Assembly: GCA_038046785.1 (NCBI GenBank) | Contig: JBBSVM010000003.1 | Span: 1 to 64,000, forward strand | DNA: 64,000 nt | Direction of reading: 5' to 3' | Source: JAHFTW01 sp038046785 | GTDB lineage: Archaea; Thermoplasmatota; E2; JACPAO01; JAHFTW01 | Shown: in pieces, positions 55,751 through 64,000 of the stretch | Position numbering within the stretch: position 1 is the first letter of the stretch | How the letters are laid out: each line of letters opens with the position of its first letter | The notes under the pieces: model-generated | What the model saw: the letters and a program-made list of their open reading frames with translations, nothing else | The model's database searches: none | Told to the model about the DNA's origin: nothing | Position numbers and translations under genes: made by a program

Positions 55751-57193
55751 TCAACCCTTGATGACGCCAAGCGGCCGCATCCGAGCCACCTTGCGCGCAA
55801 GCCCTGCGACCTCGACCGATTCGACGACGCGGCTGACATCCTTGTAGGCTTCCGGCGCCTCTTCGGCGACGACGTCGGGGGATGCGGCGCGCACGCGGAT
55901 GCCATCTTCTTCCCAGAGTTTGCGCAGAAGTTCTTCGCCGTTCCAGGTGCGCTTCGCCTCGCCGCGACTCATGCGTCGGCCGGCGCCGTGGCAGCAGGAG
56001 CCAAACGTCGTGGCGAGCGCGCCGGGCGATGCGGCAAGCAGGAACGAGGCGCGCCCCATGTCGCCCGGCACCATGACCGGTTGGCCGGTGGCGCGGTAGT
56101 GGCTTGGCAGATCGGCGTGGCCGGGGCCGAAAGCGCGTGTCGCTCCCTTGCGGTGGACGCAGAGATTCTTGCGCTTGCCGGCGTCGGGGCCGACCGGGAT
56201 GACGTGCTCCTCCATCTTCGCGATGTTGTGGCAAACATCGTAGAGCACCTCCGTCTCTTCCTCGGCGATGCCGAACAACTTGCCCAAGGTGCGACGAGCG
56301 TGCGTCGCTGCGACGCTGCGGTTGACGAAAGCGAAGTTGGCGGCCGCCGCCATGGCCCCCAGGTAGGCGTCCGCTTCCGGCGTCCCGAGCGGCGCCGCCG
56401 CAAGCTGGCGGTCGGGCAGGTCGATGTTGTGCCGCGCTGAGACTGCCTGCAGGTCGCGCACGGAATCTTCGCAGATTTGATGCCCGAGGCCGCGGCTTCC
56501 CGTGTGGATCATCACCAGGACCTGGCCTTGCCAGACGCCGTACGCCTTGCAGGCCGCCTCGTCCCAGGTCTTGTCCACGACCTGCAGTTCGAGGAAATGG
56601 TTGCCAGATCCCAAACTGCCGAGGCTGCGGCGGCCGCGCAGACGGGCGCGTTCGTGCACTTTGCTTGCGTCGGCCCCGGCAATCGTTCCGCGGTCCTCCA
56701 TGTTCTCGCGGTCGGAGGAATACGCCCAGCCGTTGTCCACGGCCCAGGCGGCGCCGGTGTCGAGGATGGCGTTGAGGTCGGACTCCTTGAGTTCGAGCCC
56801 GCCGCGCGAACCCATGCCAACGGGGACCGCGTCGAAGAGCGCGTCCACGGTCTCGACGAGGCGCGGGCGCAGGTCGCGCTCGCTGAGCGGCGTGCGCAGC
56901 AGGCGGACGCCGCAGTTGATGTCGAAGCCGACGCCGCCGGGGGAGACGACGCCGCCCGCGTCCGGGTCGAAGGCGGCGACCCCGCCGATGGGGAAACCGT
57001 AGCCCCAATGGATGTCCGGCATGGCGAGCGCATGGCCGACGATGCCGGGCAGGCAGGCGACATTGGCGACCTGCTCGGCAGCCGGGTCGTCGCGGATGTG
57101 CGCGAGAAGATCCGGCTGCGCGACGATGCGGCCCGGCACCCGCATGCGCAAATTGCCGTCGCGCCCCGTGTAGGTGGTGGGGATTTCGTGCAT
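55751..57193 (-). CDS. rtcB: RNA-splicing ligase RtcB
   Basis: RtcB joins 2',3'-cyclic phosphate and 5'-OH RNA ends, chiefly in tRNA splicing, with GTP and Mn. The 480 residues contain MPDIHWGYGFPIGGVAAFDP, GGVGFDINCGVRLLR, GSGNHFLELQ, MIHTGSRGLGHQI and the guanylylated His region FGSCCHGAGRRMSRGEAK. ATG 57193 (MHEIPTTYTG) gives the family length; upstream in-frame codons are not conserved. It interrupts the surface-protein island. Confidence 0.96.
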   Translation of the reverse strand: MHEIPTTYTGRDGNLRMRVPGRIVAQPDLLAHIRDDPAAEQVANVACLPGIVGHALAMPDIHWGYGFPIGGVAAFDPDAGGVVSPGGVGFDINCGVRLLRTPLSERDLRPRLVETVDALFDAVPVGMGSRGGLELKESDLNAILDTGAAWAVDNGWAYSSDRENMEDRGTIAGADASKVHERARLRGRRSLGSLGSGNHFLELQVVDKTWDEAACKAYGVWQGQVLVMIHTGSRGLGHQICEDSVRDLQAVSARHNIDLPDRQLAAAPLGTPEADAYLGAMAAAANFAFVNRSVAATHARRTLGKLFGIAEEETEVLYDVCHNIAKMEEHVIPVGPDAGKRKNLCVHRKGATRAFGPGHADLPSHYRATGQPVMVPGDMGRASFLLAASPGALATTFGSCCHGAGRRMSRGEAKRTWNGEELLRKLWEEDGIRVRAASPDVVAEEAPEAYKDVSRVVESVEVAGLARKVARMRPLGVIKG

Positions 57194-57339
57194 GCCGCCG
57201 CCGACGTCATTGAGAGGTCCTTCCCAGGCGGCCACGCAAGTCGCACGGCGTCGCGGGCTTGGCGTTTGCGCTTGCGCGATGCGTGGCAAGCCGACGCGGC
57301 CAACCCAACCTTTATGCCCCGACCCACCGCGTGGCCGTT

Positions 57340-58227
57340 GTGCTGCGCATTCTGGCCGTGGGATTCCTTGCCCTCGCCCTCGCCGGCTGCGCCGAGAGCC
57401 CGGCCGCGCAACCCTCCGCTGCCCCCGCCGTGACGGTCGGCAGGATTTCAGGCGTCGTCGTGGATCCCGGCATCGTGCCGGTCGAAGGGGCGCTCGTCGA
57501 ACTGACTGGTCAGGGCCTCCAACTCAACACGACGACGGGGGACAACGGCATCTACCGGTTCGACGACCTACCGTTTGGGACCTACTTTCTCAAGGTGAGC
57601 ATCGACGGCTACCTCCATTCCCAGACCACCGTGGAACTTGGCCCACAAGCCGGGGAGCCTCCGGTGACGCGCATCATCCTCGAGCCCGACCCGCTCTACC
57701 GCGCCCCGTTCATCCAGCCGTTCAAGCACCGCGGCCTGGTTCAGTGCGGCATTGTCCTCTCCGCGCCGCCCCTCGTCGGCTACGCGGCCGTGGCCGTGTG
57801 CGAGCAGGCGAACCAGGTGGCGGGCAGCGACGTGACACCCGACTCTTCGCAGACGCTGCACGCGCTCGACGCGGGGGCGCCCGCCTTCGTGCAGAGCGAG
57901 ATGACCTGGTCGAGCAGCCAGATGCTCAGCAACCAGCTCCTGCTCTACCTCGACGCCCGCGAACGGGGCAGCACCGTGTTCGTGGAGCTCGGCTCGACGG
58001 CGGGCCCCTCTCCCGTCCTCGTCCCGCTGCTCGAAGGGCGCACCGGCAAGCTCGGCAAGGGGGCCGACCTGCAACTGCGCGTCTTCCCCTGGTACGAGTC
58101 TCCCGCCCCGGTGGGGGCGACGTTCGAACAGGAGTTCGAGGTCATCAGCCACGTCTTCTACGGTTTCGCGCCGCCCGAAGGTTGGCAGTTCAGCGTCGAT
58201 GGCCTGCCTGAAATCCCTCCTGCGTAA
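57340..58227 (+). CDS. Lipoprotein with carboxypeptidase-regulatory-like domain, second copy
   Basis: A 295-residue lipoprotein (LALAGC lipobox) and paralogue of 50034-51005: RISGVVVDPGIVPVEGALVE, GIYRFDDLPFGTYFLKVSID, then the unassigned domain with FEQEFEVISHVFYGFAPPEG and IPPA at the end. A TTTATG box at 57311-57316 is 26 nt before GTG 57340, favouring that leaderless start over GTG 57331. It stops 8 bp before the convergent nucS gene. Confidence 0.8.
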   Translation: MLRILAVGFLALALAGCAESPAAQPSAAPAVTVGRISGVVVDPGIVPVEGALVELTGQGLQLNTTTGDNGIYRFDDLPFGTYFLKVSIDGYLHSQTTVELGPQAGEPPVTRIILEPDPLYRAPFIQPFKHRGLVQCGIVLSAPPLVGYAAVAVCEQANQVAGSDVTPDSSQTLHALDAGAPAFVQSEMTWSSSQMLSNQLLLYLDARERGSTVFVELGSTAGPSPVLVPLLEGRTGKLGKGADLQLRVFPWYESPAPVGATFEQEFEVISHVFYGFAPPEGWQFSVDGLPEIPPA

Positions 58228-58234
58228 TTCGAAT

Positions 58235-59014
58235 TCAACCGAATCGCGCCAGCGATGCCTGGCCTGAGGCGCGCATCGCCTCGACCTTGGGCAAGACGTC
58301 GGCCCAAGCAACCTCGCGCCACTCCAACTTGTGGTCGGCCAGCAGAGCCCGTGCCCGCTCCGCCACGCGCGGGGCGATGAGGATGCCGCGCAGGTCGGGG
58401 TCCTGGCCGCGCATCCGTTCGACGTAGCGCCAGAGCTGCTGCGCCTCGCCGACACCGGCCTGGGTGCGCTTGACCTCGACGACGACACGCCGCCCCTTCG
58501 CGTCGCGGCCGTCCAGGTCCAAAAATCCGCGCTTCGTGTTGCGCTCGCGGCGCGCCGGGACAAAACCGGGCTCCACAAGTTCGGGATGCTCGAAAAGGGC
58601 GGCCTGCAGGTCGTCCTCGGTGCCGAGAAGATCAAGATCGGCCACATCGCGCAGCGGCACGCTCAGCAGAAGGTCGATGCGCTGGAACGTGACCTGGACG
58701 ATCTCCTCCGGCCGCGTCCGGATGGCGGTGAGGGTCACCTGGCCGTCCGCGGTGGCGGCAGAGAACGAGGCGCCCGGCGGCTGCCAGTTGATGGGTTTCG
58801 CCTTCTCGGCGCCGTGGACCAGCAAGGTGCCATCCGGTTTCAGCAAAATGAGCCGCTCGCCGGCAGAAAGGTCGCTGCGGGCTCGGCCTTGGTAGCGCAC
58901 CGTGCAGAGGCCGACCGCCTCGACGAGGTGGCCGCGCCGCTCCATCAGTCCGGCAATCTCCGTCTGGAGAAAACTCAGCGCGGCCTCGGCGTCCGGGTCG
59001 CGCAGGATGTTCAC
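58235..59014 (-). CDS. nucS: Endonuclease NucS (EndoMS)
   Basis: NucS cuts both strands at mismatches and acts as the mismatch-repair nuclease in lineages without MutS-MutL; it works with PCNA. The 259-residue protein has the N-terminal DNA-binding domain (GHLVEAVGLCTVRYQGRARS, ERLILLKPDGTLLVHGAEKA) and the RecB-like nuclease core (EPGFVPARRERNTKRGFLDL, DGRDAKGRRVVVEVKRTQAG) with intact D and ExK. The C-terminus lacks an obvious PCNA-binding peptide. Confidence 0.95.
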   Translation of the reverse strand: MNILRDPDAEAALSFLQTEIAGLMERRGHLVEAVGLCTVRYQGRARSDLSAGERLILLKPDGTLLVHGAEKAKPINWQPPGASFSAATADGQVTLTAIRTRPEEIVQVTFQRIDLLLSVPLRDVADLDLLGTEDDLQAALFEHPELVEPGFVPARRERNTKRGFLDLDGRDAKGRRVVVEVKRTQAGVGEAQQLWRYVERMRGQDPDLRGILIAPRVAERARALLADHKLEWREVAWADVLPKVEAMRASGQASLARFG

Positions 59015-59022
59015 AAAACGGC

Positions 59023-59445
59023 CTACTTGAGGGCGTCCTGAATCTCTTTGCGCATCTCTTCGTCCGAAATGCCGCCGTCGCGCTCGCGCTCCGTCTCAAT
59101 CTCCGACAGGATGGCGGCGAACTGGGCACGGTACTCGGGGTCCTCGCGCACCTGCTTGGAGAGTTTGACCGAGAGCAGGTGGTCGAAGATGTCCTTGAAC
59201 GGCGGCCGCGGGTTGGCGGCGTTGAACTGCTTTTGGCGCACCGTCGCGACGACGGCCGCCTCGACGTTCTTCGTGCCGAAGCCGGGTGTGGCAAACGAGC
59301 GCACGATGGCGTCCTCGTCCACATCGGGGCACTCCGACTTGAGCTGCGCGAAAAGGGCGCGGCTCTGCGAGTCGTTGGCGATGACCTTGCGGCCGGCCGC
59401 CAGCTGCTTCTCGAGGTGCTCCGCCACGGGGATCTCGCGCGCCAT
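59023..59445 (-). CDS. Small helical protein of unknown function
   Basis: A 140-residue acidic protein, mostly helical: IPVAEHLEKQLAAGRKVIAN, DSQSRALFAQLKSECPDVDE, KDIFDHLLSVKLSKQVREDP, ILSEIETERERDGGISDEEM. No TM, no signal, one Cys. I do not recognise a family. It lies 8 bp upstream of nucS in the same direction, so a link to NucS is possible from position alone. Confidence 0.65.
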   Translation of the reverse strand: MAREIPVAEHLEKQLAAGRKVIANDSQSRALFAQLKSECPDVDEDAIVRSFATPGFGTKNVEAAVVATVRQKQFNAANPRPPFKDIFDHLLSVKLSKQVREDPEYRAQFAAILSEIETERERDGGISDEEMRKEIQDALK

Positions 59446-59490
59446 CGGGTGGCCGACCCGTGGGGTGGTGTTAAGGGTTCGGCCCTCCCC

Positions 59491-60627
59491 TCAGGAGAGA
59501 CCGCGCTTGAGGTCGGCGACCAGGTCGTCGAGGTCCTCGATGCCGATGCTGATGCGCACGAGGCCGTCGCCGATGCCGTCCGCCTTGCGGCTTGCGGCCG
59601 TGGCGTAAGCGTGGCTGGTCTCGATGGGCAGGCTCACCAGCGATTCGACGCAGCCGAGACTGGAAGCGGGGACGATGAGGCCCACCTTGCGCCGGAACGC
59701 GACGGCGCGCGCCTTCGTTCCGAGGTCGAGGGTCACGACGCCGCCGGCCCCCGCCGGAAGCAAGCGCTTGGCGACGGCCCGGTCCGGGTGGTCTGGGAGG
59801 CCGGGGTAGTGGACGGCGACGACGCCCTTGAGGTTCGCCGCTGCCTGCGCGATGCCGAACGCGTTGGCGGATTGCCTCTCAACGCGCAGAGCGAGCGTTT
59901 TCATGCCGCGCCCGAGGAGGTAGGCAGCGTGCGGATCGAGGGTTGGGCCGAGGTTGCGGCGGCGCAGGAACAGGCTCTCAGCGAGGTCGGTGTCGTTGGT
60001 GCTGAGAGCACCCGCGGTCACGTCGGAGTGGCCGCCGAGGTACTTCGTCGCGGAGTGCATGACGACGTCGGCGCCAAGTTCCAGCGGCCGCTGCAGGATG
60101 GGGCTGGCGAACGTGGCGTCCACGGCAAGCCGGGCGCCCACTTTCTTGGCGGCCTTTGCCCACACAGGAAGGTCGGCGACGCGCAGCAGCGGATTGGTGA
60201 TCGACTCCATCCAAATCAGCTTGGTGCCCTTGGGCAGGGCCGGCTTGGCGTGGGCGTCGAAGGAGTGCAGAGTGACGCCCCAGCGCGCCAACTCATCACG
60301 CAGGTAGGCGGTCGTTCCGCCATACACCCCGCTCTGCACCGCCAGCGTGTCGCCGGGCTGGAGGGTTGCCTGGCAAACCGCCTGGATGGCAGCCATGCCG
60401 CTTGCGAAGAGCAGGCTGCGCTTGGCGCCCTCGAGACCCGCCAACTTCTGCTCAACCGCCTCGAGGCTCGGGTTGCTGTAGCGGCTGTAGATGTAGGGCG
60501 CGGCGCGGCCGTCCTCCAACTCGGGGTAACGGTAAGTCGTCGAGAGCGTCACGGGGGCATTCACGGCGCCGGTGGCGGGGTCGGTCCGCTCGCCGCCGTG
60601 GACCGCATTGGTGGAGGCGCCAGGCAC
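59491..60627 (-). CDS. Cys/Met metabolism PLP enzyme (cystathionine gamma-synthase/lyase type)
   Basis: A 378-residue trans-sulfuration enzyme. TNAVHGGERTDPATGAVNAP, the Tyr pair in IYSRYSNPSLEAVEQKLAGL, LLFASGMAAIQAVCQATLQP, and the PLP lysine in SATKYLGGHSDVTAGAL are all present, ending GLVRISIGIEDLDDLVADL. Whether it acts as cystathionine synthase, lyase or methionine gamma-lyase cannot be told from motifs. Confidence 0.92.
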   Translation of the reverse strand: MPGASTNAVHGGERTDPATGAVNAPVTLSTTYRYPELEDGRAAPYIYSRYSNPSLEAVEQKLAGLEGAKRSLLFASGMAAIQAVCQATLQPGDTLAVQSGVYGGTTAYLRDELARWGVTLHSFDAHAKPALPKGTKLIWMESITNPLLRVADLPVWAKAAKKVGARLAVDATFASPILQRPLELGADVVMHSATKYLGGHSDVTAGALSTNDTDLAESLFLRRRNLGPTLDPHAAYLLGRGMKTLALRVERQSANAFGIAQAAANLKGVVAVHYPGLPDHPDRAVAKRLLPAGAGGVVTLDLGTKARAVAFRRKVGLIVPASSLGCVESLVSLPIETSHAYATAASRKADGIGDGLVRISIGIEDLDDLVADLKRGLS

Positions 60628-60677
60628 AAACAGCCATGCCGGGCCGGGTTGAAGGTCCCTGCGCCCACGTCGCCGCG

Positions 60678-61361
60678 TCAGGCGCCGTCGAAGCTGTCGT
60701 CCTCATCGGGTGCCACGCCGAGGGCGCCTTGGGCGTTGACGAACAGGCAGGGCCCCAGGTCGTCGAGGTGCAGCTCGCCGTTGCGCTTGCGCCCCGCCAT
60801 GAGCTGGCACTGCGTCACACCAAGCGGAGCGATGAAGTGGCCGCCTTCGCGCAGCTGCTCGACGAGGGCGTCCGGGATGTCGGGAATGGCACAGGTGACG
60901 TATACTGCATCGTAGGGCGCCCCCTTCGGCCATCCCGCGGCGCCGTCGCCCTCATGGACGGTGACCTTGGATTTGGCGGCGCGCAGGTTGCGGCGCGCGA
61001 GCTGGACCAACTCCGGCAGGAACTCCACCGAGTCCACGCTGCCGGTTTCGCCGACGATGGCTTTGACGACCGCCGCGTGGTAGCCCACCCCGGTGCCAAT
61101 CTCGAGGATGCGCTGGCCTTCCTCAGCCTGGAGCGCCGTCGTCATCATGGCGACCATGTGCGGCGCCGAGACTGTCTGCCCGAACCCGATGGGAAGCGGC
61201 CGGTCCTCGTAGGCGGCGTCGCGCAACGCCTCGGGAACGAAGAGGTGGCGAGGGACCGCCAGCATCGCTTCCTCGAGGCGCGGGTCGGTGAGGTAGCCTC
61301 CGGCCTCCAATTCGGCGAGCAGGGCCTCCCGCTCCGGCAACCGCTCCAGCGCGTCCTGCAT
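60678..61361 (-). CDS. pcm: Protein-L-isoaspartate O-methyltransferase
   Basis: Pcm repairs isoaspartyl residues in aged proteins with SAM. The 227-residue protein has AMLAVPRHLFVPEALRDAAY, LPIGFGQTVSAPHMVAMMTT, motif I ILEIGTGVGYHAAVVKAIVG and EQLREGGHFIAPLG. An upstream TTG at 61388 is possible; ATG 61361 is chosen. The last 20 residues are an acidic tail not usual for the family. Confidence 0.94.
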   Translation of the reverse strand: MQDALERLPEREALLAELEAGGYLTDPRLEEAMLAVPRHLFVPEALRDAAYEDRPLPIGFGQTVSAPHMVAMMTTALQAEEGQRILEIGTGVGYHAAVVKAIVGETGSVDSVEFLPELVQLARRNLRAAKSKVTVHEGDGAAGWPKGAPYDAVYVTCAIPDIPDALVEQLREGGHFIAPLGVTQCQLMAGRKRNGELHLDDLGPCLFVNAQGALGVAPDEDDSFDGA

Positions 61362-61389
61362 CGTCGAGTGACATGCCTCCTGCTTCAAC

Positions 61390-61878
61390 CTAAGGTTTGT
61401 GAATGGACGGCGTGGCGCCGGCCAGGCCGAGCCGAGAGGCCAGGTCGCGCAGGCGCGGCGAATCGGGAGTCAGCGTGAAGAGCTCGACTTGGACGGCGGC
61501 ACGGCTCGCGGCCATTCCAGAGAGCGCCTCGGCGAGGGCGGCGGTGGGGACCCGGTCCAAGAAGTGGTCGGCGGCGAGCACCACCAGTGTCGCCTTTCCC
61601 GTTGCTCCGGCGACGGCGAGCCGGTTCACCCGCAACCCAAGCAGCTCCAAGTGGTCCACAGGGATGTGCTGCAGACGCGGGACGGGGGTGCGGTCCGCGC
61701 CCGGGATGGCATCGACAACGTGGAGGCCTTCCGGCCAGCCCAGCCGGTCGCCCACGGTGCGGCCCGGCATCCAAGCGGTCGCAATCACGACGGGACCATC
61801 CGCAAGTCGAGTCCTGACCAGCGTCTCGAGGTCCCGCCACGGGTCCGGGGGCAGTGCGTTCACGCGCAGCGACGACAA
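61390..61878 (-). CDS. Hypothetical protein, possible RecA-fold remnant
   Basis: A 162-residue alpha/beta protein: DLETLVRTRLADGPVVIATA, GDRLGWPEGLHVVDAIPGAD, RVNRLAVAGATGKATLVVLA, LSGMAASRAAVQVELFTLTP. The strand order and lack of a P-loop bring to mind degenerate RecA-like (DUF835/DUF7504-type) proteins found near archaeal signalling or pilus genes, but I cannot confirm this. Between pcm and the T2SSF gene, same strand. Confidence 0.6.
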   Translation of the reverse strand: MSSLRVNALPPDPWRDLETLVRTRLADGPVVIATAWMPGRTVGDRLGWPEGLHVVDAIPGADRTPVPRLQHIPVDHLELLGLRVNRLAVAGATGKATLVVLAADHFLDRVPTAALAEALSGMAASRAAVQVELFTLTPDSPRLRDLASRLGLAGATPSIHKP

Positions 61879-61926
61879 CCGCTCACCGATGAAACCAAGG
61901 CAGAATAAGTTTGCCCAGGCCGCGCG

Positions 61927-63756
61927 TCAGCCCACCATGAGCCGGAAGACGACCCAGGTGAGCAGGGACATGATGGCGACGTGGCGCAGGCCCGCCGAGA
62001 CCCGCCCTTCCGAGAGGACACCGCCGACGAGGCCGTTGCCAATCGACTGCACCATGCCCGCCATGAAGTAGCTGAAATTGATGGTCTCCTGGGTGAACGG
62101 GGTCCCGCCGATGTTGATGTTGCCTCCCGAGATGGCCGTGGAGTTGGCGACCGCGTCATTGGCCGCAATGACCTGCGGGATGAACTGCAGCGCGAGGACC
62201 GAGATGACGGAGAGGAAGACGAAATAGACGACGTAGATGACGATGAGGTAGGTGGTCATCGTGGTCTTGCGCTCCGACTCCAATCCCTTGATCTCGTAGG
62301 CGTCTTTGGCGGCCGCTTTGAGGATCTCGGCCACGGAGCCGCCGGTGCGGCTCGCCTCGATGATGAGGTAGGTGCTGCGCTGGACCAGGGCGGTCTTGAC
62401 GCGCTGGGCAAACTGCGCCAAGGCGTCGTTGAACAGGACGCCCCACGCCACCTGGTCGGCCATCTTGCGAATCTCCTTGGAGAGCGCGCCGTAGTCGGAG
62501 AGCGAGCAAGCCTGAAGTGCTGCCGCCAAGGTGAGACCGGCGCGGCGGGTCTCCGCGAGGTCATTGAGGAAGTCGGGCAGGCGCGCCTCGATGGCGTCGA
62601 GCCGCTGGCTGCGCCGGCGCAGATAGACGCCGATGGGGCCGGTGGTGCTGAGCAGCGTGAGGAGGATGAGGTCCATCGACAAGCCGGTGCCGGAGAGCGG
62701 TCCGAGGGCACCAAGTCGCCCCGTCGCATTCAGGAAGAGAAGCGTGGCGAACACGGAGCCGGCCAGCCCCGAGAAACCGTACACGACGATGGCGGCGCGC
62801 GCCTGTGCAGTGAGTTTTTGTTTGTAGAGACCACGCTGCGCCTCGCGGCGAATCTGCAGAGCGGAGACGCCGAAGAAGGCGAGCAGGAAGAGAGGAACCG
62901 CAAGGACGACCAGGGCGATGCGGGTGTCCTTGAAGTTTCCCAGGAACGCCGCGACGTTGAGCTGCGTCAGGACGAACGTCAGAACTGCGGCGATGGCCGC
63001 CGCGATGAGCACCGCGTAGAGGACGGGGGGCGTGCCGGCACCCTGTTCTTTCCTCTCCTCTTTGCCGCCGATGGCGCGCAGGGCGCCTGAGCCGAGATCG
63101 AAGAGGGTGGGAAGGTTGGCGGCAAGGAACAGCTGCGTCCCGACGCCAAGCAGGCCGATGAGCGCCAAGACTTCGAGGTCGGCGCCAACGAGAATGTCCA
63201 ACTCGCCACTCTGCACCCGCTCAACGCCCACCAGGAGGGCGCCCACGGTGAGGGTGATGGAGCCAAGGATGGCGAGGAAGATGCCGTGCGCCCGCGTGTA
63301 CCAGGCGTGAATGACCCCGCCCTGCTCACGGATGCGCCAGGAAGCTGCAAGGGCGAGAAGGAGGAGGTAGAGGCCGAGGGCGAGGGGGAAGCCGTTAACG
63401 ATGCCGGGGTTGAACTGGATGGGGACCAGCCGGACGCGCACCAGGGCGGCCAGCACCACCACCATGATGCCAAACGTGTAGAGCAGCGTCAAGACGACGT
63501 GCAGGACACGGACGCGCCGGCTGGAGGGGACGACATAGCCGGAGCCCCCCATGGCGTGGTCCTGCTGCATCGGCGCCTTGCGACTCGATGCCACCGCCGC
63601 CATGGCGAGGGCAGAGGCAAGGAGGATGACCAGGCCGACGCGGTGGAGAACCCCGTCCGTTGCTGCAGAGACGAGACCCGCAAGGACGCCAAGGACCGTG
63701 AGGCTCCAGAGGGCAACCGACCACGGAGCGGGCGATGCGCGGGAAGGTCGAGCCAT
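61927..63756 (-). CDS. Type II/IV secretion system F-domain membrane protein (TadC/ArlJ-like)
   Basis: A 609-residue polytopic platform protein for type IV pilus-like assembly. It has about seven N-terminal helices, a linker, and the T2SSF domain (RLPDFLNDLAETRRAGLTLA, ASRTGGSVAEILKAAAKDAY, EIKGLESERKTTMTTYLIVI), then C-terminal helices. It follows the neighbouring T2SSF gene by one base (TGACATG), forming the usual archaeal pair of platform proteins downstream of a secretion ATPase. Confidence 0.88.
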   Translation of the reverse strand: MARPSRASPAPWSVALWSLTVLGVLAGLVSAATDGVLHRVGLVILLASALAMAAVASSRKAPMQQDHAMGGSGYVVPSSRRVRVLHVVLTLLYTFGIMVVVLAALVRVRLVPIQFNPGIVNGFPLALGLYLLLLALAASWRIREQGGVIHAWYTRAHGIFLAILGSITLTVGALLVGVERVQSGELDILVGADLEVLALIGLLGVGTQLFLAANLPTLFDLGSGALRAIGGKEERKEQGAGTPPVLYAVLIAAAIAAVLTFVLTQLNVAAFLGNFKDTRIALVVLAVPLFLLAFFGVSALQIRREAQRGLYKQKLTAQARAAIVVYGFSGLAGSVFATLLFLNATGRLGALGPLSGTGLSMDLILLTLLSTTGPIGVYLRRRSQRLDAIEARLPDFLNDLAETRRAGLTLAAALQACSLSDYGALSKEIRKMADQVAWGVLFNDALAQFAQRVKTALVQRSTYLIIEASRTGGSVAEILKAAAKDAYEIKGLESERKTTMTTYLIVIYVVYFVFLSVISVLALQFIPQVIAANDAVANSTAISGGNINIGGTPFTQETINFSYFMAGMVQSIGNGLVGGVLSEGRVSAGLRHVAIMSLLTWVVFRLMVG

Positions 63757-63757
63757 G

Positions 63758-64000
63758 TCAATCCGCCCTCATGTTGCGCAGCACCCAGATGAAGGAGCCA
63801 TGGATGACCGGCAGCGCCAGGAGCACGAGCATGTTGAGCAGGAACGTCGGGTCGGTGCCCTTGGAGAGCAACGTCATGACGGAGAGGATGACGATGAGGA
63901 ACAGCGGCGCTGCGGCGGCCACGACGACGTAGGATTCCGCCATGACGCCCAAGGACTCGAGGAACTGCTTCTGTTTGCGGCGGTTCTCCTGCGAGAACTG
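63758..64000 (-). CDS. Second T2SSF-type membrane protein (C-terminal part, cut by window edge)
   Basis: The last 80 residues of a platform protein: QFSQENRRKQKQFLESLGVM, AESYVVVAAAAPLFLIVILS, then two more hydrophobic segments ending IWVLRNMRAD. The ESLGVMAESYVV motif is characteristic of TadB/TadC and ArlJ C-termini. The start and any secretion ATPase lie right of position 64000. Confidence 0.82.
   Translation of the reverse strand, partial: QFSQENRRKQKQFLESLGVMAESYVVVAAAAPLFLIVILSVMTLLSKGTDPTFLLNMLVLLALPVIHGSFIWVLRNMRAD

Noticed and set aside
1..64000. rRNA genes, prophage or integrase, replication origin
   Set aside because: None of the corresponding conserved sequences or protein motifs was seen in either strand.

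Overview
This 64 kb window is GC-rich chromosomal DNA of an archaeon. It carries archaeal RNA polymerase subunits B'' and H, aEF1-beta, aIF6, ribosomal proteins L31e, L39e, S19e, L10e and L37e, prefoldin alpha, RNase P component Rnp4, RPA with an RPA-associated protein, ZPR1, RtcB and NucS. Promoters are archaeal TATA type (TTTATA-like boxes about 25 nt before ATG/GTG, often implying leaderless mRNAs). Several exported proteins end in PGF-CTERM-like tails. Bacterial-type metK, a bacterial-type gpsA and archaeal SepF, combined with the euryarchaeal order of the ribosomal cluster, suggest a high-GC member of Thermoplasmatota; the lineage call is inference from gene content only.

Layout. 1-1.6 kb: rpoH-rpoB'' (truncated at the left edge) and tRNA-Lys, with a 78-bp hairpin array behind the tRNA. 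1.8-3.5 kb: aEF1-beta and metK. 3.5-6.8 kb: a zinc-ribbon membrane protein and two related exported proteins. 6.8-12 kb: translation/secretion superoperon rnp4-yhbY, rps19e-pdcd5-rpl39e-rpl31e-eif6-pfdA, tRNA-Gly, ftsY. 12-18.8 kb: methyltransferase, NEW3 protein, AlaX, PurA, flavin reductase-like protein, DUF92, L10e. 18.8-19.4 kb: tRNA-Asp, tRNA-Val and an orphan tRNA 3' half. 19.5-30 kb: phosphate region (AbrB-PhoU hybrid regulator, PstSCAB-PhoU, DUF47-Pit) interrupted by a metal-control island (ArsR, ZIP, NikR) and a cobalamin adenosyltransferase. 30-42.8 kb: aminotransferase, GOLPH3-like protein, HAD, MBL nuclease, SNF2 helicase, CocE-like hydrolase, GpsA, and a lipoprotein fusing cyclophilin to FKBP. 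42.8-44.2 kb: hairpin-dense zone with a Lys/Ala-rich basic protein, tRNA-Leu with a 104-bp array that copies its 3' end, and L37e. 44.2-48.6 kb: PUA protein, SepF, ZPR1, RPA operon. 48.8-58.2 kb: surface-protein island (PGF-CTERM proteins, three paralogues in tandem, two carboxypeptidase-regulatory-domain lipoproteins) interrupted by RtcB. 58.2-64 kb: NucS, trans-sulfuration enzyme, Pcm, and the start of an archaeal type IV pilus/secretion platform cluster running off the right edge.

The most unusual feature is the pair of tRNA-linked palindromic arrays (tRNA-Lys, period 78 bp; tRNA-Leu, period 104 bp). In both, the 3' end of the adjacent tRNA is reiterated, the hairpin stems change by compensatory substitutions between units, and the loops share a GAGCGNAGCGAG core that also occurs singly elsewhere in the window.
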